Shown here: piece after piece, positions 42,994 to 50,487 of the stretch | Layout of the letters: the number at the start of each line of letters is the position of its first letter | Numbering within the stretch: the first letter of the stretch is position 1 | Source of the DNA: Neobacillus niacini | GTDB lineage: Bacteria > Bacillota > Bacilli > Bacillales > Cytobacillaceae | NCBI RefSeq assembly: GCF_030817595.1 | Contig: NZ_JAUSZN010000001.1 | Location: 1,372,001 to 1,436,000 of the forward strand | Direction of reading: 5' to 3' | Length of the DNA: 64,000 nucleotides | Notes under the pieces: generated by a model | Databases searched by the model: none | What the model was told of the DNA's origin: nothing | What the model saw: the letters and a program-made list of their open reading frames with translations, nothing else | Program-made: the position numbers and the translations under genes

Positions 42994-44196
42994 TTACCAA
43001 ATTGGGTTTCCTTTAAAGCCAAAGATTGACTTGCCGTATGAAGCCATTGCATCTTCGTAATGGTGCGTCGGGTGAGAAGCCGCTGTCATAAGGTCACGTA
43101 CAAATAATTCAGTAGGCTGACCTTTAAATACGGAGTTCCCTCCTAACGTGAGTATAATACGGAGTGCCATCTCGGAAGACGTCTTCGCTATATGCCCACG
43201 GATCCCAAACAATTTTTCACGTTCTTCTTCATCCAATGTTGTCATGCCATTTTGCTCGTAATACGTTAACTTCTCACAATATTCATTTGCTAAGCCTTTT
43301 AAAGCACTTAATTGTAGTTTTAATTCTGCCAATACGCGCTGGCTGCTAGCAGCTTCTTTTTCATTTGCATTATTGTTGAAAACGCGAATTCTGTTTTCTG
43401 TTTTTTCTTGAAAGATTTCAATCAGTCTTTCAACGCCGCCAATCTGAATAAATTGGAATCCCATTAAGAACCATGGGATATATGGTACTTTGAATAATTG
43501 ATAGTCAGGATCAAAATTACCATCTGCTGGACCTGCACCGTTAATGACACGAGTTGCATGGAAAATACGGTTCGGCGGAATGTAAACGTTGTCAACTTTT
43601 ACCGCGTTACTTCCTGAGCCGCGCAAGCCCATGGCATCCCAGTTATGGATAATTTCCGCTTCCTCTTTATTTACAATAAACATACAATATTCCGGCTCTG
43701 TGCCGTCCTTTAACTTGGCAATTGCACCTAAACCAATCCAATCACTCCAAAGCACGCCACTGCAGAAGTTCCATTGACCTGATAGGCGATAGCCTTCGCC
43801 ATCATCTGTTACTTTCCCGACAGGAGCAAATACGTCTGCCATTAATCCACCATGATTGTATAATTCATCACGGCTTTCTTTTGGCAAAAATGCAACCCAG
43901 GTTTCATGAATCACAAAGAAGTAACTTAACCAGGCAGCAGCGACACTATGATTGGCGATTGTCCGGATAATTTCACCAAACGTAAAGTAATCCAAATATT
44001 GACCACCATAAGCTTTCGGTCGCATTAGCTTATGAAAACCAGCTTCTTTAATTTTTTCTATCACTTCATCTGGAAGCTTTGAATCTTGATCCGCCTTTAA
44101 AGAGTATTTTTCAGCCAATAATCCAACTTCTTTTGCCCTTTTAAGAAGTTCCTCTTTGTTAGGAGTCTTTTTAACTTCTAAAAGATTAACTGCCAT
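42994..44196 (-). CDS. Flavin-dependent hydroxylase, acyl-CoA dehydrogenase fold (HsaA-like)
   Basis: A 400-residue oxygenase component. It has SKLPDEVIEKIKEAGFHKLM, RPKAYGGQYLDYFTFGEII, SVAAAWLSYFFVIHETWVAF, GYRLSGQWNFCSGVLWSDWI and MGLRGSGSNAVKVDNVYIPP. This matches the two-component phenol hydroxylases related to HsaA and HpaB-like enzymes. With the flavin reductase at 40203 it would hydroxylate a phenol to a catechol. It is the first gene of the aromatic operon. A 403-residue paralogue lies at 60331. A cre-like box and an AT-rich promoter region precede it. Confidence 0.85.
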   Translation of the reverse strand: MAVNLLEVKKTPNKEELLKRAKEVGLLAEKYSLKADQDSKLPDEVIEKIKEAGFHKLMRPKAYGGQYLDYFTFGEIIRTIANHSVAAAWLSYFFVIHETWVAFLPKESRDELYNHGGLMADVFAPVGKVTDDGEGYRLSGQWNFCSGVLWSDWIGLGAIAKLKDGTEPEYCMFIVNKEEAEIIHNWDAMGLRGSGSNAVKVDNVYIPPNRIFHATRVINGAGPADGNFDPDYQLFKVPYIPWFLMGFQFIQIGGVERLIEIFQEKTENRIRVFNNNANEKEAASSQRVLAELKLQLSALKGLANEYCEKLTYYEQNGMTTLDEEEREKLFGIRGHIAKTSSEMALRIILTLGGNSVFKGQPTELFVRDLMTAASHPTHHYEDAMASYGKSIFGFKGNPIW

Positions 44197-44213
44197 ATAC
44201 CTTCCTCCTCTTA

Positions 44214-44228
44214 AGTAAACGTTTTCGA
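44214..44228 (-). promoter_or_regulatory. cre-like box before the aromatic operon
   Basis: The minus strand reads TCGAAAACGTTTACT, one mismatch from the cre consensus, close to the hydroxylase start (44196). Confidence 0.4.
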
Positions 44229-44561
44229 ATCTTATAAAACATCTGCTTCTGATTTGAATTATAATATTTCGAATATTTTAAATATACATACGGAAAATAT
44301 TGAATTTAGATTGTTTTTAACACATTTACTATTAAATATTTTCTTTCTATAGTTAATTGGAATGCGAATGTCTATTTTAAGAGCAAGGATGTAAGCTAAA
44401 TTGTTATTGTAAAAAGAAGAATCAAACGACCAATTTTCTTATTAACGAAGAAAAAGCCGTGTCCATTAAATGCAGGGGGGCCGGTTTTGAGGTGATTTTC
44501 TAAAAATAAGTGCCAAAATGGTTGTCGTTTTGACATGGTTATTGGTAAATACAAAAGCAAA

Positions 44562-44584
44562 ACTCGCCAAAATGATTGGCGAGT
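44562..44584 (-). terminator. Terminator of the CBO0543-like gene
   Basis: A perfect 9-bp stem ACTCGCCAA/TTGGCGAGT with a 5-base loop and a T-rich tail (TTTTGCTTTTG) on the minus strand. Confidence 0.75.
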
Positions 44585-44635
44585 ATCTTAATTAGATGAA
44601 CTTATTTATTTACCCTGTTAAATCCTGATACATTT

Positions 44636-45250
44636 TCAGTCTTTTCCCTTATCAAATTTAGAATAGTTCTCAATCTTTGTAACCGAATAAGCTGCAAAGT
44701 AAAAAGTTAAAAAAATAATAAAATCATATAGAGTAGACCAGTCCTTAGGGTTGTAGAAGTCGATGGCATTAAAGAAATTCATTCCTCCAAATGCCGCAAT
44801 TGAAGAAAATATGATACCCTTCAACAAGGGATTCATTTTTGGTTTAATTTGAAGCGCTAACATTACTGCAACGGGTGCTAAAGAAAAGTGATAGGGCAAA
44901 AATAGAAAAGGTGCTAGAGGGATAATTACCATAGGATATGACCAGAGCCCTAAAGATAAGGCAGCAAGATCTATTGTAAGTGATAATATTATAGTCAGCA
45001 GGCCACCTAAAAGGAGCCGTCCCGTGCTATCTTTCTTCCTGAGTTTAAACCAAACAATCCATGGTACAATAAATAGTGCGAGACCAAACCACCATTGCCA
45101 TGTTGAGAGAAATTCTTCCTTCACTATTTTTGCAAATAAGGAACTGACCTCAGTTAACTGATTATATGCTCTTTCTGATTGAGCGAGTCCCTTATCAAAT
45201 GCCAATTTCAATACACCTCCAATAACATAGTAGTAATATAGTTTTTTCAA
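44636..45250 (-). CDS. CBO0543-like integral membrane protein
   Basis: A 204-residue protein with five to six membrane helices, for example WWFGLALFIVPWIVWFKLRK, LLGGLLTIILSLTIDLAALS, LGLWSYPMVIIPLAPFLFLP and FIIFLTFYFAAYSVTKIENY. The pattern W-x-IVWFKL followed by IDxxxxxLGLW is that of the CBO0543 family, common in spore formers and of unknown function. It is a single-gene unit with its own terminator. Confidence 0.75.
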   Translation of the reverse strand: MKKLYYYYVIGGVLKLAFDKGLAQSERAYNQLTEVSSLFAKIVKEEFLSTWQWWFGLALFIVPWIVWFKLRKKDSTGRLLLGGLLTIILSLTIDLAALSLGLWSYPMVIIPLAPFLFLPYHFSLAPVAVMLALQIKPKMNPLLKGIIFSSIAAFGGMNFFNAIDFYNPKDWSTLYDFIIFLTFYFAAYSVTKIENYSKFDKGKD

Positions 45251-45356
45251 TTAAGCATTAAATTATGTAATGGAGTTTCTTAACAAAAACAGAGGCTAGA
45301 ATGAAGTGTATGTCAAAGTTAATGAAAATCCGCTAAACCATAATAAATAACGAAAA

Positions 45357-45378
45357 GACGTATGCCAATTCATACGTC
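45357..45378 (-). terminator. GACGTATG/CATACGTC terminator (copy A)
   Basis: A perfect 8-bp stem with a 6-base loop and TTTTCG tail on the minus strand. The homologous terminator after the PucR-type regulator is at 56814-56835. Confidence 0.65.
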
Positions 45379-45450
45379 AATTCGTGAGTCATTTATTAAG
45401 AAAGCTCTCGAAAAACGGAACCCTTTATATCAATAGACAAGACCCTATAG

Positions 45451-45540
45451 TTAAATCCGAATTTTCCCTTTTGCTTTTAAAATATTGATTGCTAGAAAAA
45501 GTGTGATGTCATATTGTGTACGAAGTAAATTTCTCAGATT
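45451..45540 (-). pseudogene. 3' remnant of a PucR-type regulator
   Basis: The minus strand reads QYDITLFLAINILKAKGKIR followed by I and TAA. It matches the ends of the regulators at 47398-48615 and 56907-58740 (QYTFTLYLAINILKAKGKIE). Its downstream terminator is also shared with the copy at 56814, so it is the end of a third, mostly deleted copy. Confidence 0.8.
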
Positions 45541-45562
45541 TTATTCCATAAGTTAATCTGTC

Positions 45563-47140
45563 TTATTGTGTTAATAGTTTCTGAGCCACTATATAACCCG
45601 ATCCTCCATTAATCCCATGTCCAGGCCAAGTTGCGGCCCCGAGCATATACACATTTGGAATTGCAGTCTGATGGCCCGGCTGCCCTGGTAATGGTCTCAA
45701 AAGATAACTCTGACCTAAATCATGTGCACCGCCATACGGATCTCCCGGACCAGCATTCGGGTTATATTTAGCAATGGTGTCTGGTGTGACTACGTATTTG
45801 CCGATAATCGCGCTTGGGATGTTTGGTATATGCTTGCTGACCACGTTTAGCACGCGTTCTGTAAAACGCTCTGTCAAATCACGCGACCATCTCCCATCCC
45901 CCACATCGATGAGATTTGCAGCATCCCCTCTTGGCCTGATAGGCACTTCTAAGACTTGAATACGCATGATGGCCTTTCCTACAGGTGCCCGCGTAGGATC
46001 AAGATTTGTTGAACAGTCAACGGTAAAGGTTGGGTTTGACGGAAGCAGATTAGCTGCTCCTTGGGCAATCGCTAAGGTAAATCCGTCTAGCCCATTTGTT
46101 AGATGTGGCTGACCGACACGGTTAAATCGCTTATCCGGCCAGTTTGGCGGCTCACTCAGAGCTAAATGTATTTGCACACATCCTCTGCCGTATCGATACT
46201 GTTTTGCTTGCGCACGCAGTGGTGGTGATATTTCCGTATCGGCTAATAAAGAGAGATACAGCTGATCAGGTGTGGTGGAGGCCACAACCGCTTGATTGGC
46301 ACGATATTTTTTCCCCTTTGAGGTCCTTACGCCAACTGCTCTGCCATTTTCCACTAAAATCCGCTCGACATTCGTCTCTGTAAGAATTTCCCCGCCTTTG
46401 TCCTTAATCAGCTGAGCTAATGCATGAACTAACTTCTCACTGCCGCCCTCCGGTGTTGGCATTCCGCCGCCCATCAATGCCATCACGGTAAGCGGCACCC
46501 AAATTCCACTACCTACCTCATCTGGTGTGCGGCCAAGATGAGTAACCCAAGAAGCAAGCATCGCCCTCGTCACAGGTGACTGAAGCGAACTTACCGTATT
46601 ACGGGCTGTTGAAACAAGCGATGCTGCAAATGGTGAATAACCCACGCCGCCCTCGTGATGAAGTAAACGCTGGATGATAGGTGCAGCTTCAGGACTGGAA
46701 AGATCCATGTTAAATAATCCAAAAACATCGTTTACAAAAGGATTCAACTGTTCAAACATGGCTGCCAGCGCTTTGCCGTCACCAGGTGCCAACCGTTCCG
46801 CCTCAGCAATTAAATCCTCAAATGAAGAAGGAAGGACCGCTGTTCGTCCATCTTCCATCGAAACGCCCGTCGGCAGGTTTGTATTTAAATAGCGTAGCCC
46901 GCGCGCTTCTAAGTCTTCTTTTAAATCTGCGTACGCAGGTCCGGTAGTAAAAAGAGGATGAGCAGCAGCATAGACATCATGTTTGAAATCTGGCAATGTC
47001 AGCTCCTCTGTGCGCAGAAATCCTCCTGGACGGTCATTTTTTTCTAAAACTAATACACTTCTCCCGGCTCGTGTTAAATAGGCAGCCGTGATTAACGCAT
47101 TATGGCCGCTGCCAATCATAATTACATCAAATTTATCCAT
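45563..47140 (-). CDS. Phytoene-desaturase-like FAD-dependent oxidoreductase
   Basis: About 525 residues. The N-terminal dinucleotide-binding motif is FDVIMIGSGHNALITAAYLT, followed by VLVLEKNDRPGGFLRTEEL. The C-terminus has NVYMLGAATWPGHGINGGSG, the FAD-binding end of the CrtI/NAD(P)-FAD oxidoreductase group (also called pyridine nucleotide-disulfide oxidoreductase domain proteins). Substrate unknown; many relatives act on lipophilic or isoprenoid molecules. It has a strong AAAAGGAG site. Its base composition is visibly GC-richer than its neighbours, and it lies between copies of a repeated regulator, which suggests it came in by transfer. Confidence 0.8.
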   Translation of the reverse strand: MDKFDVIMIGSGHNALITAAYLTRAGRSVLVLEKNDRPGGFLRTEELTLPDFKHDVYAAAHPLFTTGPAYADLKEDLEARGLRYLNTNLPTGVSMEDGRTAVLPSSFEDLIAEAERLAPGDGKALAAMFEQLNPFVNDVFGLFNMDLSSPEAAPIIQRLLHHEGGVGYSPFAASLVSTARNTVSSLQSPVTRAMLASWVTHLGRTPDEVGSGIWVPLTVMALMGGGMPTPEGGSEKLVHALAQLIKDKGGEILTETNVERILVENGRAVGVRTSKGKKYRANQAVVASTTPDQLYLSLLADTEISPPLRAQAKQYRYGRGCVQIHLALSEPPNWPDKRFNRVGQPHLTNGLDGFTLAIAQGAANLLPSNPTFTVDCSTNLDPTRAPVGKAIMRIQVLEVPIRPRGDAANLIDVGDGRWSRDLTERFTERVLNVVSKHIPNIPSAIIGKYVVTPDTIAKYNPNAGPGDPYGGAHDLGQSYLLRPLPGQPGHQTAIPNVYMLGAATWPGHGINGGSGYIVAQKLLTQ

Positions 47141-47397
47141 CATATCTCTCCTTTTACGATATATACGTAAAAGAATATTAGGGTTTTTAGATAATAAGTA
47201 CTAAATCTAGGACATTAAAAGAAATATTTTAGGACATCTTTATCATTAAGGAAGGCCATTAAAATTTTAAGTTATCTTTTATTATCTATGTCTTGGGATA
47301 TTTCTCGTACCCTTTCCGCAATCCAATAGCACGCTGTTAAACCATAATTTTTTGTAAGTCATGGGAACCTTTTCATTAAATGGCCCAGGCCTAATTG

Positions 47398-48615
47398 CTA
47401 AATCTCAATTTTCCCTTTAGCTTTTAGAATATTAATCGCTAGATAAAGTGTGAAGGTATATTGTGTGTCATTAAGATCATGGTTTAAAATCTCACTAATT
47501 TTGACCAACCGATAGCGTAATCCGCTAATCGACATGGATAATTCCTTTGCCGTATTGTTAATACTGCTTCCATTATGTATAAAAGTATATAATGTTTTGA
47601 TTAACTCAAATTCACTACTATCTGCTTCTAACAATCTGCCAATATGTTGATTCACAAACCGCTCAATCAACACATCATCCTGCAATTGGAATAAAATGCT
47701 TTCGATTCCCAAGTCTTCGAAATAATAGACATTTTTTCGATTGTTCGTTGTACGTAATGCCGCCAATGTTTCATTGTATAGTGTTATCGTTTGGGCAAAC
47801 TCTTGGATGACAGAGCTGACACCAACTGAGATCCTATATATTGAGAAGCGCCGTGAATTATGTCTTAATAATTGATCTATAAATGAGGACTGGGTTATAT
47901 GTAATTTTTCAAAAGTTGGGTACTCAATTAGTATGATGATTTTGTTGAGTTTCTGTGAAACAATCGAATTGATACGACGCTCTTTCAAATACAAATGAAT
48001 ATGACCAATCATTTCTTCATTAAATGCTAATTCATTTTCAATACTTGGTTCCTTTACAAATCGTTCAAACGTCAGCATCCAATACGTCGAAGAAGGGTTG
48101 AAATTTAAATAATAGGCGATTTTATACATTTCCTCTTTTGCTAATCGCCCTTCCAATATATCATTTAAGAAGCTCCGTTTAATCGCTTGCTCCGTATTAA
48201 CCTTTATACTTTCATTGAACAAGATTAGCGAAGATGTTATTGCTGCATTTTCAATAATCATATAATCCAGCTCGTTAGGGTGATTGTCTCCTGTATAAAT
48301 GAAAGAGCAATAGCCTTTAATTTGTTGGCCATAATAAATCGGGGTGCGTAACAATGAAAGCTTTTCGGAAAAACGTACAAATGTTGTGTTCGATTCTCTA
48401 AATCTATTTAAAGTAAGCTGATCTGGAAGGGTTCCTGATTTTACAATGATTTGATGATATTCATCTTCAATAAAGACTGTTAAACCAGTCGTTTCAAATA
48501 AAATATCAACTACTTTTTGTATCCCTTGGTTCGACAGCAGTTCCTCAATTAATTGCCGGTGTATATCACTCGCTTTATGTGCATTTGTATACTCATCCCC
48601 CTCCTTTTTGATCAA
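47398..48615 (-). CDS. PucR/CdaR-type regulator lacking its sensor domains
   Basis: A 405-residue protein that matches residues from about KASDIHRQLIEELLSNQGIQ onward of the regulator at 56907-58740, to the C-terminal helix-turn-helix (NTAKELSMSISGLRYRLVKI). It has a GAF-like or GGDEF-like middle part and the PucR DNA-binding end. It lacks the XylR_N and V4R ligand-binding domains present in the other copy and starts instead with MIKKEGDEYTNAH. This looks like a 5' deletion with a new start. It could act independently of ligand, or be non-functional. Confidence 0.75.
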   Translation of the reverse strand: MIKKEGDEYTNAHKASDIHRQLIEELLSNQGIQKVVDILFETTGLTVFIEDEYHQIIVKSGTLPDQLTLNRFRESNTTFVRFSEKLSLLRTPIYYGQQIKGYCSFIYTGDNHPNELDYMIIENAAITSSLILFNESIKVNTEQAIKRSFLNDILEGRLAKEEMYKIAYYLNFNPSSTYWMLTFERFVKEPSIENELAFNEEMIGHIHLYLKERRINSIVSQKLNKIIILIEYPTFEKLHITQSSFIDQLLRHNSRRFSIYRISVGVSSVIQEFAQTITLYNETLAALRTTNNRKNVYYFEDLGIESILFQLQDDVLIERFVNQHIGRLLEADSSEFELIKTLYTFIHNGSSINNTAKELSMSISGLRYRLVKISEILNHDLNDTQYTFTLYLAINILKAKGKIEI

Positions 48616-48864
48616 TAAGACAATGAACCATTGTCAGATACTTCGATATTTCACATCTATATATTTTGCACTTTATGCTACCATAATTGATAAGTACAAT
48701 CCTCATTCTAAAGTACTATTCTGAAAATTTGGATATTACTAAGGGAAGTAGAGACTACATGGAATTTATCAACCAGCTACAATTTGTTCCTTTGGCATTT
48801 ACTCATCTTCGCTCGGACTAAATTTAATTAAATTTCAACCTACGTATCCTCACTGCCATAACGA
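48616..48864. other. Upstream region of the truncated regulator
   Basis: No gene. It contains TTCTGAAAATTTGGATATTA at 48719-48738, which matches TTCTGAAAATTTTGATATTA at 58833-58852 before the longer regulator copy, so part of the ancestral upstream region is retained in both. Confidence 0.5.
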
Positions 48865-48895
48865 AAAAGAATCCGTCATTTTGACAGATTCCAAA
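48865..48895 (-). terminator. Terminator hairpin of the acyl-CoA ligase remnant
   Basis: GAATCTGTCA and TGACGGATTC form a stem on the minus strand followed by TTTTTCG. Confidence 0.7.
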
Positions 48896-48906
48896 CTAGT
48901 TGTTTG

Positions 48907-49164
48907 CTATATTTTTTCCATTTCCTGTGATATGTTTTGGTATTCATCTTTCAACGATCTCTTTAATAATTTTCCGGCTGATGTAGTCGGCAGGCTGGTT
49001 CTGAACACCACATACTTTGGCGTTTTGTATCCGGATAATTTATGGCGGCAATATTCAATGATCTCCTCTTTTGTAAGAGTCGATTCACTTTTTAATACTA
49101 CTCCTGCCGCTACAGCTTCCCCCCAGCGCGGGTCCGTTGAATTTAGGTTTAGTTGCACATACAA
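48907..49164 (-). pseudogene. C-terminal fragment of an acyl-CoA synthetase (AMP-binding)
   Basis: An 85-codon frame. DPRWGEAVAAGVVLKSESTL, TKEEIIEYCRHKLSGYKTPK and TTSAGKLLKRSLKDEYQ are the C-terminal AMP-binding_C domain of long-chain or aromatic acyl-CoA ligases, with the catalytic Lys in SAGKLLKR. The adenylate-forming N-terminal 400+ residues are missing. The neighbouring beta-lactamase unit begins 39 bp away on the upstream side, so insertion of the bla block probably truncated the gene. Confidence 0.8.
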
Positions 49165-49202
49165 AAAACATGTTGCTTAAAAAAGTAAATTTGTTTATCT
49201 CT

Positions 49203-50135
49203 TCACTTCAGAGCGTTAAGTGCGACCTTGGCAGCTTCTGCAATAAGCGTATTGTTATAGGTAGCATTCTGTGTATCGCGGCTGGATAGGACTGCGATGA
49301 CAATGGGAGCTCTATTCGGCGGCCAAAGAATCGCAATGTCATTCCGCGTTCCATAGCTTCCCGCCCCACTCTTGTCAGCGACTTCCCAACCTGTTGGTGC
49401 ACCAGCACGGATCAATGCATCTCCAGTGGCATTTCCCCGCATCCAATCTGTCATGATCTTTCGTTTTTCAGTAGGGAGCAAATCGCTGACTGCGAAAGCC
49501 TTGAGGCTCGTAGCAAGAGATTTTGGTGTGCTTGTGTCACGTGTATCTCCAGGAATAGCTGAGTTCAAATCAGTTTCGTAGCGATCAACCTCGGTAACCT
49601 TATCGCCAATCTGCCTCAGTGCTGTTTCAAACCCCTCTGGGCCTCCCAGTTTCTCTAATAAAAGGTTCCCGGCGGTGTTGTCGCTATATCGGACAGCAGC
49701 CTCGATAACTTCCCGTAGAGTCATCCCAGTATCTACGTGAAGCTTTGTCACGGGTGAATACGGTACTATGTCCTCGCTTTTGTATGTGACTAACTCGTCG
49801 AGTTGATCAATTGAGTAATGCTGCAGCAATGCACCTGCGGCTAGAGCTTTGTAAGTAGATGCGTAAGCGAACCGCTCATGAGGCCGATAGGAGACGGTCC
49901 GATTTGTACCCGTATCGATAGCGTAGACTCCCAGCCGGGCGTCAAATTTGCTCTCGAGTTCTGCAAACTCACGGTGTATATGGGGTGCTGGTGTTTTGGT
50001 GACTGCCTTTTCGGGCTTGTCAGAAAGGTTATTGGTGTTCATCGACCAGCCGGCGAGGGGTACAATTGCAACCACTAGCACAAGCAGGGCATTTATAAAA
50101 TTATTCATATTGAAAATATCATGTATTTTCCTCAA
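49203..50135 (-). CDS. bla: Class A beta-lactamase
   Basis: A 310-residue serine beta-lactamase. The catalytic motifs are all present: STYK (Ser 93 in this numbering), YSDN, RYETDLN with the general-base Glu, and DKSGAG. It has an N-terminal membrane or signal segment ([16 protein letters not shown]) without a lipobox, so it is probably secreted or membrane-anchored. The start is a TTG at 50135 with AGAGG eight bases away; ATG 50108 has no such site. Its GC content is higher than that of its neighbours. It is the last gene of the BlaI/BlaR1-controlled cluster and should hydrolyse penicillins, with inducible control through the boxes at 50425-50470. Confidence 0.92.
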   Translation of the reverse strand: MRKIHDIFNMNNFINALLVLVVAIVPLAGWSMNTNNLSDKPEKAVTKTPAPHIHREFAELESKFDARLGVYAIDTGTNRTVSYRPHERFAYASTYKALAAGALLQHYSIDQLDELVTYKSEDIVPYSPVTKLHVDTGMTLREVIEAAVRYSDNTAGNLLLEKLGGPEGFETALRQIGDKVTEVDRYETDLNSAIPGDTRDTSTPKSLATSLKAFAVSDLLPTEKRKIMTDWMRGNATGDALIRAGAPTGWEVADKSGAGSYGTRNDIAILWPPNRAPIVIAVLSSRDTQNATYNNTLIAEAAKVALNALK

Positions 50136-50424
50136 GATCTTAACCTCTTTCTATTAATAATTAGATGCTCTGAAAAAAGCATAAGCGGTTTTAATCAATA
50201 TGTTTTGATTAACACCGTCGGCTATTAACCAGCAAATTATAAAAATTGTGTATTACTTTCGGATTCAATTACATTAGTTATGCAACGAAAAATTTATTAC
50301 GTTTGCAGCTTATTTAATCATATTCAATATCATTTTTATACCCTTACGCTGCCCCGAAATGCTAGGGGCGAATTTCCTCCTTTCTCCAATTTGATTACAT
50401 GCGAAATATTAGATTACGCACATA
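50136..50424 (-). promoter_or_regulatory. Long leader of the beta-lactamase gene
   Basis: About 290 nt lie between the BlaI boxes and the bla start. On the minus strand there is AAAGGAGG at 50376-50383 without a start codon near it, then a GCCCC...GGGGC hairpin at 50351-50369. No open frame is evident. The leader could influence translation. Confidence 0.4.
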
Positions 50425-50470
50425 ATACTACATATATAGTATTTATTACATATGTAATACTACACGTGTA
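50425..50470. promoter_or_regulatory. BlaI operator cluster before the beta-lactamase gene
   Basis: ATACTACATATATAGTAT (50425-50442), TTACATATGTAA (50446-50457) and TACACGTGTA (50461-50470) overlap or abut, each palindromic and related to the BlaI/MecI box TACTACATATGTAGTA. They lie between the PBP stop codon and the bla leader. Confidence 0.75.
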
Positions 50471-50487
50471 ATAAAAAGATGTCAATA

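Larger units (their letters stand above)
44197..44635. other. Promoter region of the aromatic operon and upstream terminator
   Basis: No gene. It includes a cre-like box at 44214-44228, AT-rich promoter-like sequence around 44260-44340, and a terminator for the upstream membrane protein gene at 44562-44584 (ACTCGCCAA and TTGGCGAGT). Confidence 0.6.
45251..45562. other. Spacer holding a third PucR regulator remnant
   Basis: The spacer includes a terminator hairpin and the last codons of a PucR-type regulator (described separately). Nothing else is seen. Confidence 0.6.

Noticed and set aside
47280..47380. Possible short coding remnant reading YGLTACYWIAERVREISQ
   Set aside because: Only about 25 codons without a start or context. 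It is protein-like but too short to assign.
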